Shown: piece after piece, positions 46,005-59,700 of the stretch
Layout of the letters: every line of letters starts with the position of its first letter
Numbering within the stretch: position 1 is the first letter of the stretch
Origin: Clarkia xantiana subsp. parviflora
Lineage: Eukaryota; Streptophyta; Magnoliopsida; Myrtales; Onagraceae
Assembly (NCBI GenBank): GCA_036873135.1
Contig: JAPTYO010000009.1
Coordinates: 22,217,756-22,281,755, forward strand
Direction of reading: 5' to 3'
DNA: 64,000 bases
Translations under genes and position numbers: made by a program
The notes under the pieces: generated by a model
The model's input: only the letters and a program-made list of their open reading frames with translations
Told to the model about the DNA's origin: nothing
Databases searched by the model: none

Positions 46005-47729
46005 TTACTTTGGTTGATCTGTCAAAGTAACGAGAGATCGCATCACTGCTGGATTGATCTTATCAGCAAGTGCACCTTTTTCCGAAATAATGAAAGCCTT
46101 CTCCTTCACATAGCTCTGCAGTTTCTTTGAATCAAAATCTATTTCTTTCTGATCTGCAGCATCACCAATCACAATCAAACAATCGCTATTAATTAACTCA
46201 AACTCCTCTTCTTATCACATTCTTAAACATATACACATATTTGTGATATATGTCTAAGCAATTCGTATCCAATAAAAGTAAAAATATGACACATTCTGTC
46301 AAAGCTACCTCATAAACTAAAGGGTTAACAGGTCTTTTGGTCCATGATGTTTGACAACTTTTGGGCTTTGGTCAATGATGTTTTTTTTTACCTAATTTTG
46401 GTACCACATGTTTGCAGATTTTTTTCTAGTTTTGGTCTAACCGTTACATTCCGACCATTTTTTGACATGTTCAAGTCACGTGATCCACTCTAAACTTTAA
46501 ATTTTGTTCAATTTAGTCCCTCTAATACTTTCTTAACATTTTTTTTTGTTCAATTTAGTTCCGAAGTTTCAAAATTGACCCCAATTTTGAAACTTCGGAA
46601 CTAAATTGAACAAAAAAAATGTTAAGAAAGTATTAGAGGGACTAAATTGAACAAAATTTAAAGTTTAGAGTGGATCACGTGACTTGAACATGTCAAAAAA
46701 TGGTCGGAATGTAACGGTTAGACAAAAACTAGAAAAAATCTGCAAACATACGGTACCAAAACTAGGTAAAAAAAAAAACGTCATTGACCAAAGCCCAAAA
46801 GTTGTTAAACATCATGGACCAAAAGACCTGTTAACCCTAAACTAAATGTAGCAATCACCAATTCCATCAGCAGTTTTTAGTTAACAATACCTGACACTGA
46901 GAATAAATGGGTATAAAGCAGAAGCAAGATGTACCTACCTTCTTCTAAGATTGTATGAGCAGCATGAAATGGAATTTTGGCAAATACATCAGTGCCTGGG
47001 AACATCATCCAAGTTTGTTCATTAGTGTCGTGGTTGCCACATGTTGTACACACCTCTTGCACCAGGGGCCTGGACCCAGGGCCACCCATGTCCTTCATCA
47101 GTGACTCAAAAGGAGTTGGAACACTAGTTTTTGTTGTCCGAGCCCTCTTTCTCAATGCTGTTAGTGCTTCTCTATTTCCATTCCGTAATTTATCATTTTC
47201 AACAAGCTGCCTCAACAGCAGCAACCAAATTAACGAGGAACTTATCTAAGATATGCACCGATACAAATGAAAGAACACATACTAACAAGAAATATAATAT
47301 TTTGGTTACTTCTTTGATCATACCAAAAGATGGGTACATCCAAATAGTGAGTAAATGAATAATTGTGTACTAATTTTATTTATAATCAAAGAATGCAATG
47401 GGTTCTAGCTCCTGAAAAAGATAATAGTCCAAGTATTCTTATCTCTTCTACATTCAGCAGAGACTTCCAGCCTTTTTTTAATCAAATGAAATACGACTAT
47501 AGAAACTTTTCCAAAGGGCTGATGATGTAGAAATTTGGTTTTGCACCTCAACTATCTTCACCAATTCATCAAGGAATAAGATTTTAATAGAGCTTAGTGA
47601 TAAACCAACAACAGATATTGCTTTATCTTTTTTTACTTTGATTACCTGATGTCGGGCCAAGAGAACATTTTCAGCTTCAGCTTCAAGCTCAACTAAATTA
47701 CTTTGGAAATGTCTCATAGTAGGGTCCAT
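46005..47729 (-). CDS. PDRG1: PDRG1-like prefoldin-related protein
   Basis: Three exons on the minus strand, 47729-47646, 47206-46939 and 46153-46005, with GT-AG borders and consistent phases, encode 166 residues. The order of motifs matches p53 and DNA damage-regulated protein 1, a prefoldin-like subunit of the PAQosome/R2TP-prefoldin-like complex: an N-terminal helix (ELEAEAENVLLARHQ), then NDKLRNGNREALTALRKRA, then the hairpin TWMMFPGTDVFAKIPFHAAH, and a C-terminal coiled coil (DFDSKKLQSYVKEKA). It is longer than the animal protein because of an inserted segment of about 45 residues with CTTCGN. A strong donor overlaps the last codon; splicing it to 45,9xx would still give the same terminal lysine and a stop. 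A foldback MITE sits in intron 2. Confidence 0.85.
46322..46837. mobile_element. 516-bp foldback MITE with 9-bp target-site duplication, in a PDRG1 intron
   Basis: The two halves are almost perfect inverse complements along their full length of about 255 bp, meeting at about 46,580 with a loop of a few bases. The termini are GGGTTAACAGG and its complement. TAAACTAAA flanks it exactly (46313-46321 and 46838-46846). The 9-bp duplication indicates a MULE-type source. Transcribed within the PDRG1 intron it would form a long double-stranded RNA. Confidence 0.92.
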
Positions 47730-49455
47730 ACTTCGATTTCTGTCAGAAAAAGGAAATTAAACGGATCAGACTATGATACTACACAAGTATCAAAATATCT
47801 AAGAGTATGACAATTTACTCAATCAATGAAAAAGATTCCGTTCGTGATTAAATTCAGCAAATGATAGTGAAGAAGAGCACCAGGGTCGCTCCACCTAAAG
47901 TTAACTGAGCAGCTTGATTGGTCGGATCCCTATCCACCTTCGAACTAAGAGAGCACCTGAAACCCTAAACTGGTTCAGAAGAACACCTTTTGTCTTGGTA
48001 AAGAAGAGAAACGGAAAGGGAGGAGATTCAGAGAGGAGAGAAATATATTGTTTCCTTCTTGATTGTTCGAAGGCATGGATTACAACATATTTCGACTAAT
48101 GGGCTAATTACAATTATTCAAGATTAGCCCCAAGTTACAATGGAATGATTAGGGATGGGCACTGAACCGGTCCGGCCCGGATCGGTTCCGAACCGAACCG
48201 GAACTGTTTAAAACGGGCCTTTGATTTCATCGACCGATAAGGTTATCAAAAAATTGTAATTCCAATTGAAACGAGTGAAACCGGTTCAGTAATGACTAGG
48301 GTTTTAAAGTGGCTTAGGTTGGCCAAGAAAGAACTGGACTGGTTAGAACCCGGTTCTGGCCTGATTTTTTTAGAAAACAGACTTGGACCGTTTTGTTATG
48401 TCAGACCGGTTTTACTATTAAAAAAAATCCAAACCGGCGTAAAACTGGTCCAGAACCATGATAAGATGAGAGGAGCGTGTATCACAGGAAATGCAATCCA
48501 TTTCCGCACAGCTTATATAATACAGACTTCCATTTTCGTTTCTTTTCTACGAAACAAGAACAACACCATTCAGTACTCTGCTAATCGGGAAACCAAAACA
48601 TCAGTAGGAGAAATTAGAATGGTAACCGTCATCATCATCACCATTCACTAGCCCTATTAAGCTTAATTTTAAAAAACCCCTAAATTGTAAATCCTAATTC
48701 GACCAATTAACAAACCCTAATTTTGAACTCTAATTAGAACTAATTGTCTATTCCATTGGTTCCTAATAAGCTTAATTTAACGAAATCCCTAATTTATAAT
48801 TAGTAATTACTAACCCTCTTTTGCTTTTGCGGACTCATGATATAGGGGGAGGCAATGCAGGCGGTGAGGCGGCCGGCCGGGAGGGGGCCGGTGGGGAGGC
48901 GAAGCCGGCGGGGATTCCTTGAGCCGAGCGACTCTGGTCTGGCGGTATCTTTCTCTGAGAGAGTGAATATTGAAGTGAAGTGGTCAGTCCCGAGCTCTCT
49001 ACTCTCTGTAATATAAGGCGCCTGCAGTCCTGCACATGGTGGAGAGTAGCTGCTGCTGCACGTCTTCTGTTTTTTATTTAAACAATAAAAACAGTTCAAA
49101 ACCAGTCCGGTCCGGACCGGTTGAGAGAACCGATTTGGTATACCAGGCGAGGGGTATACCAAATCGGCCGCATCACTACCTCACATCGGTGGTAAAATAA
49201 AAGACCCTCTCTCTCTTTCCCTCTGAGTTGGAGTTTGTGTCTCGATATTCACGGCCACGCTCGTTTTCGATCTCCCCCACGGAATCAGGGTTTGGAGCTT
49301 TGGATCACAAGTCTCCTTTTCCTTTTCTCCGTCCTCGAATCTCGAGCTCATCTCCCCTCTGCATAGCACCTGGATTCGTCTTCTTTGCTAGGGCCTCACT
49401 GATCTAATCTGCTTACTCCGCCTTTTCCGACCTCAGTTCTGCAGCACCTTTGAAG
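47730..49455. other. Intergenic region between PDRG1-like and SAPS genes, with an accgg-rich element
   Basis: Divergent promoters of the two genes should lie here. Accgg-rich blocks at about 48,155-48,460 and 49,095-49,167 are roughly inverted with respect to each other ('aaacagttc...ccggtccggaccgg') and may be the ends of a nonautonomous element. CT-rich sequence at about 49,200-49,230 is probably in the SAPS 5' untranslated region. Open frames here are composition artefacts. Confidence 0.45.
49130..49167. repeat. Perfect 15-bp inverted repeat (hairpin)
   Basis: CCGATTTGGTATACC at 49130-49144 and its exact complement at 49153-49167 are separated by 8 bases. Confidence 0.85.
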
Positions 49456-52400
49456 ATGTTTTGGAAGCTTCCTACTCTATCCGCCTCCTCTCCGGTGAGT
49501 CCTCAATTCTTCTTTGTTTTCTCCTCTCGAGTCCTGTTGTTGATTATCCGTCTACCGTATTAGTTGAAGTTGAAGAAGAGAGCAAGTTTGTAATGCTTTC
49601 CTATCCAACTTAGTTTCTGTGTTTTGTGAGGTTAAGGGATGCCTTCAGTATTCAACTAACTTAATTGCTCTACTTCATATGGAGTCAGACTCAGCTTAAC
49701 GACCTCCTAGTCTCACTTTCTGGCTTGCTCAATGATTGCATGTGATTGTTTGATTACTTCAATTTGCTCTCATGATTGTTGAACTTATAATTCTGTACGG
49801 TATGCTTCATCTGCTAATTAAGGTTTAGTAAAAAAAAAAATTTGATGGCTTTGGTTCTTCCGTCATGTTCTGATGCGTCATAGTAATTTTTAACTGAAAA
49901 TTTGGTCCGCTTTGATTATGGGAACATTTTCCGTTGTGGGTTTTTCGTAACTGGTTGAAATTTGAAATGACAAATATCTTAGGATGTAATGGCAGTACAT
50001 TTTATGTAGATGCTTCTATTTATACTGCCGTAAATATCCTGAGAAACGGTTTTTGGTTTACTTGCTTTGCTAGCATAAACTATCTCTGATGCTTTCTATT
50101 TCTATAGGTGGAGGCGATTCTTGATAAGGAAAATTTCACTTTGGAGGAGCTTTTGGATGAAGAAGAGGTTATCCAAGAGTGCAAAGCATTGAACAGCCGA
50201 TTAATTAACTTGTAAGTTCTTTCTGTTTTGTCCCTGCTGCTTTTAATTTTTTTCCGTGTTACTAAATTGGATACCTTAATAATCAACTGCTAAATTCACT
50301 CTCTTATATTCATGCAGTTAAGTATAGATGGTTGCATTTTTCACTTTACTGTCATCTGGGCTACTCTTTGATGCTTGTCTCTATTTGTATTTGCAGCCTA
50401 CGAGATAGGACACAAGTGGAACAATTATTGCATTATATTATTGAAGAACCATCAGAGGATGCTGATAGCAAACGCACTTTCAAGTGAATTTTGTTCTATG
50501 TTTTCTTTTCTGAGTAGCTTGTTTTTTCTTACTTTACAGTGACATAGTCCTAGTTATGCATTTTAATTTTTTGGTATGGTATCATCTGGTTATTTTCAGG
50601 TTTCCATTCATTGCCTGTGAGGTTTTTACATGTGAGATTGATGTTATTCTGAAGACATTAGTGGAGGAAGAGGAGGTATTGGGTTGGATATGATTATACC
50701 TTTTCCTGTTTAATACTAGTTTACATTTCAGTAGCATAGTTTCTAATCAGTTGTTCTCGTTGCAGTTAATGGACTTGCTTTTCTCCTTCTTGAATCCAGA
50801 CCGGTCTCATAGTGCTCTGCTTGCTGGATATTTCAGCAAGGTTGGCTGTAATGGTTGTCTTTTGTATATGTATATTATATATTAACGTAATAGTGTGTTG
50901 CCGGTTAATCTTCTTAATGACTTCCCTCCATGGTACTTTTTGTGGTATTTAGGTAGTTGTATGCCTAATGTTGCGGAAGACTGTTGTTCTAATGAATTAT
51001 GTTCAGGTATGTAACTGTGGTTCCCTCTTTGTTTTTTTCTTTTATTCGTTGACCTTCTGAAACATAAACCTTTTCTTTTGATTGATGAAATAGTAGTATT
51101 TCATTGAATGTGAATTAAAATTTAAAAACTATAGAAAGGCAGAATCAGGAAAAAGTAAGCGAAGTATTTTGCTCACCTCACTAAATTATTCAACCAAGCT
51201 TGAGATGGCCTTAAATTAGCAGTTTCCACTTGGATATGGTCTCTACTGTTAATACATAATAAAATTAACTCTCAATTTGGGGTTCTATGATACAATCGGT
51301 AGAATCACATATACTATCTGTTGTCACGTTTTTTACGTTTTAGATATCTGTATTTTTGAATAAAGATCAACTGTTTAATCAGTAATGAGAAATAAGTTTT
51401 CCAAACAATCATTGTAGTTCTTTGAATTCTTGCTCAGAGACCGTACCTGTACAAGTTAACCCATTGATGCAGTTTATAATTGATAATAAAGCAGGTCAAC
51501 ATCAACTTAGAAGGTTACATATTTTTATTTTTGGTAGTTCCTCTTCCTTTATTAAAGATGTACAATCAAGTTTACTGAACTTCTGCGGTAAACTCTGAAT
51601 TGAAAGTTAAGCTTCTTCGTGAAGTCATCGTCATACATTGATTTGAGAAAGAAATACACCTTGTGTCTTTTCATTTAGTAAGCCTATAATATATTTAATG
51701 TGGTACCTAATACAAAAGGGGAAATTCTTTATGGAGACCATCAATTACTTTCTAAATCAATTATCTTTTGCAGATCATACATTAGAAATTTTACATTGTT
51801 GCCCCTATGTCAATTTTTTTTTTCATTCTACAACCAGCAAAAATTATTAAAAAAATATATTGTAGAATAGTTTTTGTATTAAAAATAATTCTAGATATAT
51901 ATTATTAAAAATACATGTATGTATATGTATTTTCTAACAGAAAAGGAAAACTGTTAGGGCTCAACCCTTAGGTTTTCCTTCTAATTTTTTAATTAAAAAG
52001 TGGCGAACAAAACAATATAACATACTGAATGGTGAAATGGTAAAATTCCTACTTTGCGGTCTTTAGAAAGTAATTGATCGTCTCCATATAGAATTTTCCA
52101 TACAAAAAAAAAGTTCCATGAATTCATTTATTAAATCAGTTTCTTGGATAATTCTCCATTTCCACTCCACCATCCTGCTTTTCTTAGCTTAGTAAAGTAG
52201 CGATGTTTTCTTTTTCATTAGCTTTCTTGCATGGTCAGCTCACATATTTCATGACCAAAGATTGGAATATATATATACAAAAATTAATAACAATGAAAGT
52301 TGACTTGATCGAGCAAAAACGTGTCCCTTAAAATACTCCACCAATCCCATAAACCTATCGGAGCAGGCCTTTTGCCTGAATGGATGGCAACCTGAAGTTA

Positions 52401-55400
52401 TATGCATTTAGACAGCAGTGTTGTGTGACATCTTTTTTGCATGCAATCGCTAAACCAACCTCATGGATTCGACATTATTGTCTCACAAAAAAATTTCTTC
52501 TTTTCATGCTACTCTCTCTTTGAAGTTTGAAGGAACTATTTGGATATCTCTTGTTGTAGGCCCATCAAGACATCTTACGACAGTTGGTTGACTTGATAGG
52601 GATCACTTCAATCATGGAGGTAATCTTTTTTATCCGCAGTCCGCACTCATATAGTGAGTCATTATGAAGTTGTGGGTATATAAATGATAAATCACTTAAC
52701 AGGGCGTCCTTTTCGTTCACCATCAAAATATAGCTGCCATGTCACTATGAATGTGGTGGTCCTACCTCACTGTTTACAACTGATGGAATTACTTCTATTA
52801 AAGAAGTTCTTGCAGCTAAGCAGACCACTTCAGTTATTTCATGTATCACGTCATTAAATAAGCATCTTATCACAGGTATTAGTTCGTCTAGTTGGTGCGG
52901 ACGACCATGTCTATCCGAATTTTTTGGACGTGATGCAATGGTTAGCTGATAGCAATTTGCTTGAAATGATCGTGGATAAGCTTAGTCCATCTGTAAGTCT
53001 TAATTATGTATTATGGAGGTACTTTTGATGTTGATCATGTAAACTTTCGTTCATTCATTATTTTTTTTGAGCATGCTGGCTATTCTAGTTTATCATTTTA
53101 TCATAAGCTTGTTTATGTAACCCAAGGATGGAACTTGTACAAGTGCAATTTGTTTATTGGTTACGTCATGGATCTCCCTTAGCTGCACATATCTTCCATA
53201 TTTACACTATTAATTCTATATAAATATACAATATTAATAGAGTGATATGTCATTTTATGTGCCCGGGTTATGGATTTAGTCAAGGGGCGATGTATATGAT
53301 AAATGAACCTTGTTAGAGAGAGAATCCGTTCTCTTGTTTCTTTAGAGAGAATGCCCACCTCTAAAACTAAGTTTCCGATAATTAACTGCTTACTTCTTTA
53401 CTCATTAATTATACCTGGCCCTTTAAATAGGACTTAACCATGTTGGGCAAAAAAAAAAAGACTCAACCATTACAATATTAGGAAATCTGTATAATATGAA
53501 ATTTGTATGATATGTATTCCCTATTAACACTTATTAACTAAATACTAGTTTCCTAATGTGTGTGTGTAGAAATATATTATTCTTAACTTCTAAAATAGTC
53601 TAGAATAATGAAGCAAGTAATAAACCCGGAACTCTGATTAACTAATAACCGACCCGTCTAAAAACTAACCGTAACACATCACTGTGCCCCTAATGTTTTG
53701 TGGCCCATTTTAGCGATTCCCCCTTAGGTTTTCCTTTTTGGCCCCAAATGTTTCTCTCTTTAAGTAGTAAATGGTTCGTGCTGTCGCGGGGTCTCTTTTC
53801 CTCTATAGTTGAGGAAATGAACTTCAAAAATTGCAAAATGATCCCAAATTCCTTTTGAAGGTCCAACTGAGCCCCCACACCGATTGGGCTCAGATTTTTC
53901 TCAAGAATTAGACTTTTCCGAAGACACATTTTGACTTGCAAGTCTATGCAATAGATACAGTGAGATCACTTATGAATTATGATGGATCAGGTAGCTGATA
54001 ACTCTGCTTCGTAATAGGCTAGTAGCTAATATTTTATCGTAGCTAATCAATGAGTTATCTCTGAGTCATATGAGATGAATCATGTTGGTGGTAGTCAGGG
54101 TTTTACTCTTCTTTTGTAGCCTTTTGCTTTAAAAGATTATAGTTTAATTGCCCTACATGTTTTACGAATGAAATCGTGGCTCTTGCTGATAATTTGGCAT
54201 GAATGCAGATCGAGCTACGTAGATAATTTGTCTTTTGTGTTTAGTGCTTGCTGCTTAGCTGTCATGTGCGCGAGCATTTTTTGTGAACACTTTCATCTTA
54301 CTTTGGCAGGCTCCTCCTGAAGTTCATGGTAATGCCGCTGAAACGCTGTGTGCCATTACCCGTAATGCTCCATCTGCTCTGGCCACAAAACTCTCCTCAG
54401 CAAGGTATGCTAAATTTTTGAATGCATTGTTAATGTCTCTTGAAGAGCAACTGCTTCCTTTGCATTTGATCCTTTTGTATGTTATTATATTGCATATGCT
54501 GCATGCTATTTATTAAGCTTCACGTATTTTATTGCGGATGCAGCTTTGTTGAAAGAGTCTTTGGTCATGCACTGGAAGAATCATATTCAAAATCTGGACT
54601 TGTCAACTCACTTTCAGTCTGTATTTCTTTGTTGGATCCAAGAAGGACACCAGCTTCTTCTTCTCTATTTCATTCTTATAGAAGTCAGCACATGTATGAG
54701 TGTCCAGTCCCTGTCAGTCCGGAGACAATCAGTGCGATGCTTCCAAGACTTGGTAAGTCCTGACCTTCGCTGCTATTTTTTTCCTTATCGCAGATATAGT
54801 ATTTAGTCTTTTACATACACACTTGGATCTCTTATGCCTCGGAGAATCTAATGGAATGGTCTTCTATTGGATAAGGATTGCTGAGTGACTCCTGTCATGA
54901 GTTGGCAAATGTATTCTATTGGATTTTCCATGAAGAACTCGTCACAAATTTGCCCTCCTTTATCAGGTGATTTGCTAGTGCTTCTGAATGTGTCATCTGA
55001 TGAAAACATACTGCCTACAACTTATGGAGAATTGAGGCCGCCTCTTGGAAAACATCGTTTGAAGGTTGGTTTTGAACTTTTCATAAGCTTATTGATAGTT
55101 TATTGCTAGTAAAATGAGGTTGAACTTGATGTAGCTTTCTATATTCAGTTTGAGGAAATCTATAGTAGTCAGCTCATGAGATGAAATCTTCTGGCTCTTG
55201 CTTAATTATTTGCTCGTTATGCTTTTTGATTAGGTTGTAGAGTTCATCGCTGTGCTTATGAAATCTGGAAGCGAAGCTGCAGAAAAGGAATTGAGAAGCT
55301 CAGGAACAATTATGAGGATTCTTGATCTTTTCTTTGAGTGGGTTCTCTTGTTGAATGTCATGTGTTCCCTTTTGTTTTCTTTGAGTGGGTTCTCCGTTTA

Positions 55401-58400
55401 ATGGGTCTAAGTTTTATTTTGCAATTGTCTGATATGCAGATACCCATACAACAACGCTCTGCACCATCATGTTGAGAGCATTATCATTTCATGTCTTGAA
55501 AGCAGGAGTGATCCACTAGTTGAACATCTGTTTTGTGACTGTTGTTTAATTGAAAAAATGCTCAGAACTGATAGAAGTCCTAAGCTTTCCAATGATTTTG
55601 ATCAGGTTTGTTGATACTTTATGAAATATATATGATGTGCTAGCATTTGGTATATATTTTGTTGCTGAAAATATCTTTATGGATTTGCCTTTTGCCATTA
55701 AGTAATTATTCAGTTCATGATATGATTAACACTATGGTCTTGATCTTTGCAGCCAACGATACCTGCTGTCAGTAAGTATAAGCCAAGAGCAGGAAACATT
55801 GGCCATATAACAAGAATTTCCAAGAAGCTTAGCCAGCTTGGAAGCATCAACAGTCTGATCCAAAAATTTCTTCAGGTAGGAGTGTTATTTGTACGTTCTA
55901 GTCATGAGGGAAAACTGAGAATTGATCAGCCTGGAATAATCATTTTCCTTTAGTTTATCTTGTTTTTGACAATGCTGTTTTCATTTTCAATTCCTAAGGA
56001 AAATAGTGAATGGAGTGAATGGCAAGCCACTGTCTTACAAGAGCGTATTGCAGTTGAAAACGTCTTACGATGGGCTTGTGGGTAAGCTCTTGGCTATAAC
56101 CTATTTCAAGCATTGTTAACATTCTGGATTTTGTTTTGTAATTTTTCTTTCTTCTTCTCAATAATTTTCATTTTTCCAAAATTCCATCTTGGGAGTTAAT
56201 GTTTCCAACTGTTATGTCTTTAGCATGAAATTTATATCACTAATAATGGTAGGAAACCTTAGATTCCTCATTATAAGTGGTTTTCCCTGGTTATTTTTAC
56301 CTTGAAATTGGGCAATGTATAAGATGAAACTTAAATGGGGTATTCACTTATATACATGTTCGAAAAGAGCTTTTGTTATTATTACTGTTCTAACTGACAT
56401 GGTTATTCTTTCAGTCGTATATAGCTGTTTTTTTTTATCCCAAATGACATTGTTTTCTACGGTGGTTTATCAGCATCGCTCTTTTCCTTTTTTGTTTTCT
56501 ACGGTGGTTTATCAGCATCGCTCTTTTCCTTTTTTTTCTTCCAAGTACTTTTTTATTGCAGTATCCTGCGATTCTGGTTATGGTAACTATGTAACCTTCC
56601 TATTACCTCTGCAGCCGTCCAACAGCGTTACTGGATAGGGCGAAAGACAGCGATGAAGATGACATCCACGATAGAGATTATGATGTAGCAGCCTTGGCTA
56701 ATAATCTAAGTCAAGCTTTTAATTACAGCATGTACGGAAATGAAGATGGTGAAGAGGTATGAACATTCTAGTCTAACTCTAGCACCTTATAGCGTATATT
56801 ATATCTTCATTGAGCAATCCTCTTTTTTAATGCAGGACCATGGGGCTCATGATAGAGATGATGAGGTATACTTTCATTTTATTATTTAAATCTTCTGATG
56901 TTTGTCTTTCTCGGGTTATCGAGGAAAATAACTGTTATGAGTACCACCTTGGAACAGTAAAGAGAAAAACATGTCATACAAGAAAAATCTCACCATGGAT
57001 CAGCTTAAAACTTTGGTTGAACAAGATACATCTTGTTTGTTGCTTATGAATATCATTTATATGCTATTAGAGATTGCCTTCACCATACCCATTTGCAAGG
57101 GTATATCAGTTATCCTATCTTGTGCAAGGATGAGAAAGATGACCCCTCGTGCAATTCTTTGGATTATGGAGGGAAATAAATAGAAGACCTTTGAGAGCAT
57201 GATCCTAAGAATGACTATTTCTTTGGTAATTTGGTTAGAAAAGTACATTTTTTGGTATAGCGGGAATGGGACATTTATGTGTTTATGGACACTTTAGTTA
57301 TGGGTCTGGATAACTGAAAATAACTAGATTATGACATACAAACCTAAGAACTAGATAACTGAAATAACATAATTGAAATAACTGTATAACTTAAATTTTC
57401 TGTTTTATTCAGTAACATGTCCTTAAAATAGGTGTAGATTAGTACAATTTATGGAGATAAGATATTCTAGCAGATAACAACAGGAAATAAAATATCTAAC
57501 TGTATCATTAATTATAGATATAATATATCTAACCCTAACTCTTATATTAATCCTATTACACATAATATAATCTATACTATTATGGATATATTTGTCCGTA
57601 ACACTTTATAAGCAGTTGATTGCCCTTGAATCTCTTCCAATGCCTCTGTTTTGATAACAATCCTTTTGTAAACGAGTTTACACCTTCTTGATGCGGTAGT
57701 AGTGATATTTTAACATTAAAAGTAAAATATCAGTAACTTGTTTTATCTCCATGTTTACACACCATGGCTTGGCTACTGTAGTAGTATAAAGAACCAAGAT
57801 TGGCGATGTTCTCTACAAGCCTTAATAACTGGCATTTGAGGTTTTAGAGCGACTATTTATTATTTTTCTTCTAACAATGCAGGATGTTTACTTTGATGAT
57901 GAGTCTGCTGAAGTAGTTATATCATCATTGAGATTAGGTGATGACCAGGGGAGGTAATTCTCACGTCTTCTTTGCATGTATATTCTAGGCAAACATGCTT
58001 TTCTATTCAAGGGAATTTGCTGAATGATTATTCCCCTGGATGTACCAAATTCTGGTTTTTGAGCTAGTTCTCAATTTGTCTAAGATCCTTCCAGAAATTA
58101 TTTATTTTAAGAGGCAGGGGAATGGATTACCCAAGTTCCCTTGTTACATCCATGTTCCTGTTTTCAGCAACTGAAAGAACTTTTTGTAAATTTCCATTAA
58201 GATTTAATGAAGATTATTCCTATAAGAATTAAGAAATCGATGTTGGCTTATTCTGTTTTCATCATTTTTCGTAATTTTTTTTTCCTAGGTTTATATATGG
58301 TTCATTTGGTTGCCACTTGAAAAGAATAGCCTAGATTGAGTAAACTGCTCTAGTTGCTAGCTTTATCCTTGTTTTAGCTACTGCATCATCAAGTGCTTAA

Positions 58401-59185
58401 GATTGTTAAGGGTAGAAAAGTAGGTGCTGATGTGATTTGTTAAACCATTATTCCCCACCAATGGAGATGTAATTTACTTTTTTTTATTATGAAGCAGTTT
58501 GTTCACAAATTCGAACTGGTTTGCTTTCCAAGATGATAGAATGGAGAATTCGTCATCTGAGACGATGGCTGATATAAACCTGAATGGAGGAGTAGCAGCT
58601 GGTGGTGGGAACAGTAGCAGTGATGATGAAGTTGTGGTTGGGGAGGACATGGATGAGATTGGACACAATGCTACTCCCAACAACAATACTTCCACCTCCA
58701 ATTCTGGCTCAGAAGAAATTCCCAACAGTATGGGGGGCTCGGAAGCAGGTACTCCATTTGAGAATGAAGAAGACAGGCCTATACCGGAATGGGTTGCTGG
58801 ATGGGAAGACTCGTCGGATGTAGTACAGATACGAGGCTCAAGTGTGAACCCATTTATTGAAGATGATGTCGTTACGAGTGTTGGTGAAAGTCCACTCCCT
58901 AATGGCACCACCCCTTCCAGTGACTCTATTCCAGACAGTCAACATCGATTGATCAACTCATTGTTTGAAGAGGATGTAGAATTCGTAGGTGTGGAAACCG
59001 AAGGGACGGAGAAGGCAATGGATGATGCCCTTAAGGAGGGGATTGTTGGGGAAGCGGGCCCGCTCAAGAGAAACCTCGTCCCGGATAATGAAAACTCAAG
59101 CGAGACCGAAGCAGGAGGGGGAGTTCAGGAGTTTAATGATACCAACTTCTGGAGGGTGGATCAAGATGTTGCTGTGCTCGAGTAA
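49456..59185 (+). CDS. SIT4 phosphatase-associated (SAPS-domain) protein, PP6 regulatory subunit homolog
   Basis: Nineteen exons give 806 residues: 49456-49494, 50108-50211, 50397-50483, 50600-50675, 50766-50840, 50953-51006, 52560-52619, 52876-52992, 54310-54404, 54544-54752, 54967-55064, 55234-55337, 55440-55605, 55753-55875, 55999-56081, 56615-56756, 56836-56865, 57883-57953 and 58498-59185. All joins keep phase with GT-AG borders. SAPS proteins bind and direct the PP6/Sit4 catalytic subunit. Family landmarks: MFWKLPTLSASSPVEAILDK at the start, ELLDEEEVIQECKALN, FPFIACEVFTCEID, NPDRSHSALLAGYFSKVVVC, DHVYPNFLDVMQWLADS, HHHVESIIISCLES. The tail from about residue 510 is acidic (DRAKDSDEDDIHDRDYD), then glycine/serine-rich and low in structure. 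Intron 6 holds a MITE. Confidence 0.93.
51718..52099. mobile_element. 382-bp MITE in intron 6 of the SAPS gene
   Basis: The ends are inverted repeats of about 40 bp (GGGGAAATTCTTTATGGAGAC on the left; GGAAAATTCTATATGGAGAC in complement on the right, both followed by 'atcaattactttctaaa'). ATACAAAA flanks it on both sides (51710-51717 and 52100-52107), an 8-bp duplication as in hAT-type elements. Confidence 0.8.
52993..54309 (+). other. Intron 8 of the SAPS gene with repeat fragments
   Basis: The 1.3-kb intron contains sequence of transposon type around 53,690-53,940 ('ccccttaggttttcc', 'ggccccaaatg'). The long minus-strand open frame there does not resemble a host protein. Confidence 0.4.
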
Positions 59186-59700
59186 AAGAACACTGAGGGG
59201 GTTTATATGGACATGTTCTAAAAATATAACCTTTGAAGATGAGGATGGGGTGGGGGTTACAAACAACGTTAAAGTCGGATCGACATCCTTAAAACCCTTT
59301 TTCCCCAAGTCAGGTACGTTAGTATGTACACCATAATTTTTGTTTCCAAATTGGGGAAAGAAAACGTGCTGTTTGTCTAGTATTAATCATTGCTACTTGT
59401 TTTTTTGGATGCAACTGAAGTAATGTTAGTTTGTAGGTGAGACAGACTGAATCTGTTGTTGATTGTGAAGTTTAATTTATATATAGAGAGAGAGGGAGAG
59501 ATTGGGACGTACAAAATAATGTTGCTGCTTTACTATTTCGAATTTGATGCGAGGAATGTATGCACACAATTGGTTTATGTTATGGACCTCTTTCACTATT
59601 CCGAAACAAGTGAATATTTGTCTAATTTGCTATCACGAAATTGATGTACGGAAATGTCTCGTAGATTGGGTTTGTAGACCCAATTTCATCTTATATAGAT
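59186..59700. other. 3' untranslated region and flank of the SAPS gene
   Basis: No gene is seen. A GA-rich run (about 59,484-59,502) lies here. Confidence 0.5.

Noticed and set aside
48800..49162. 120-codon minus-strand frame upstream of the SAPS gene
   Set aside because: It covers accgg-rich repeat DNA and has no domain; codon pattern follows base composition.
58474..58911. 145-codon minus-strand frame
   Set aside because: It lies opposite the well-supported last exon of the SAPS gene and is its antisense shadow.
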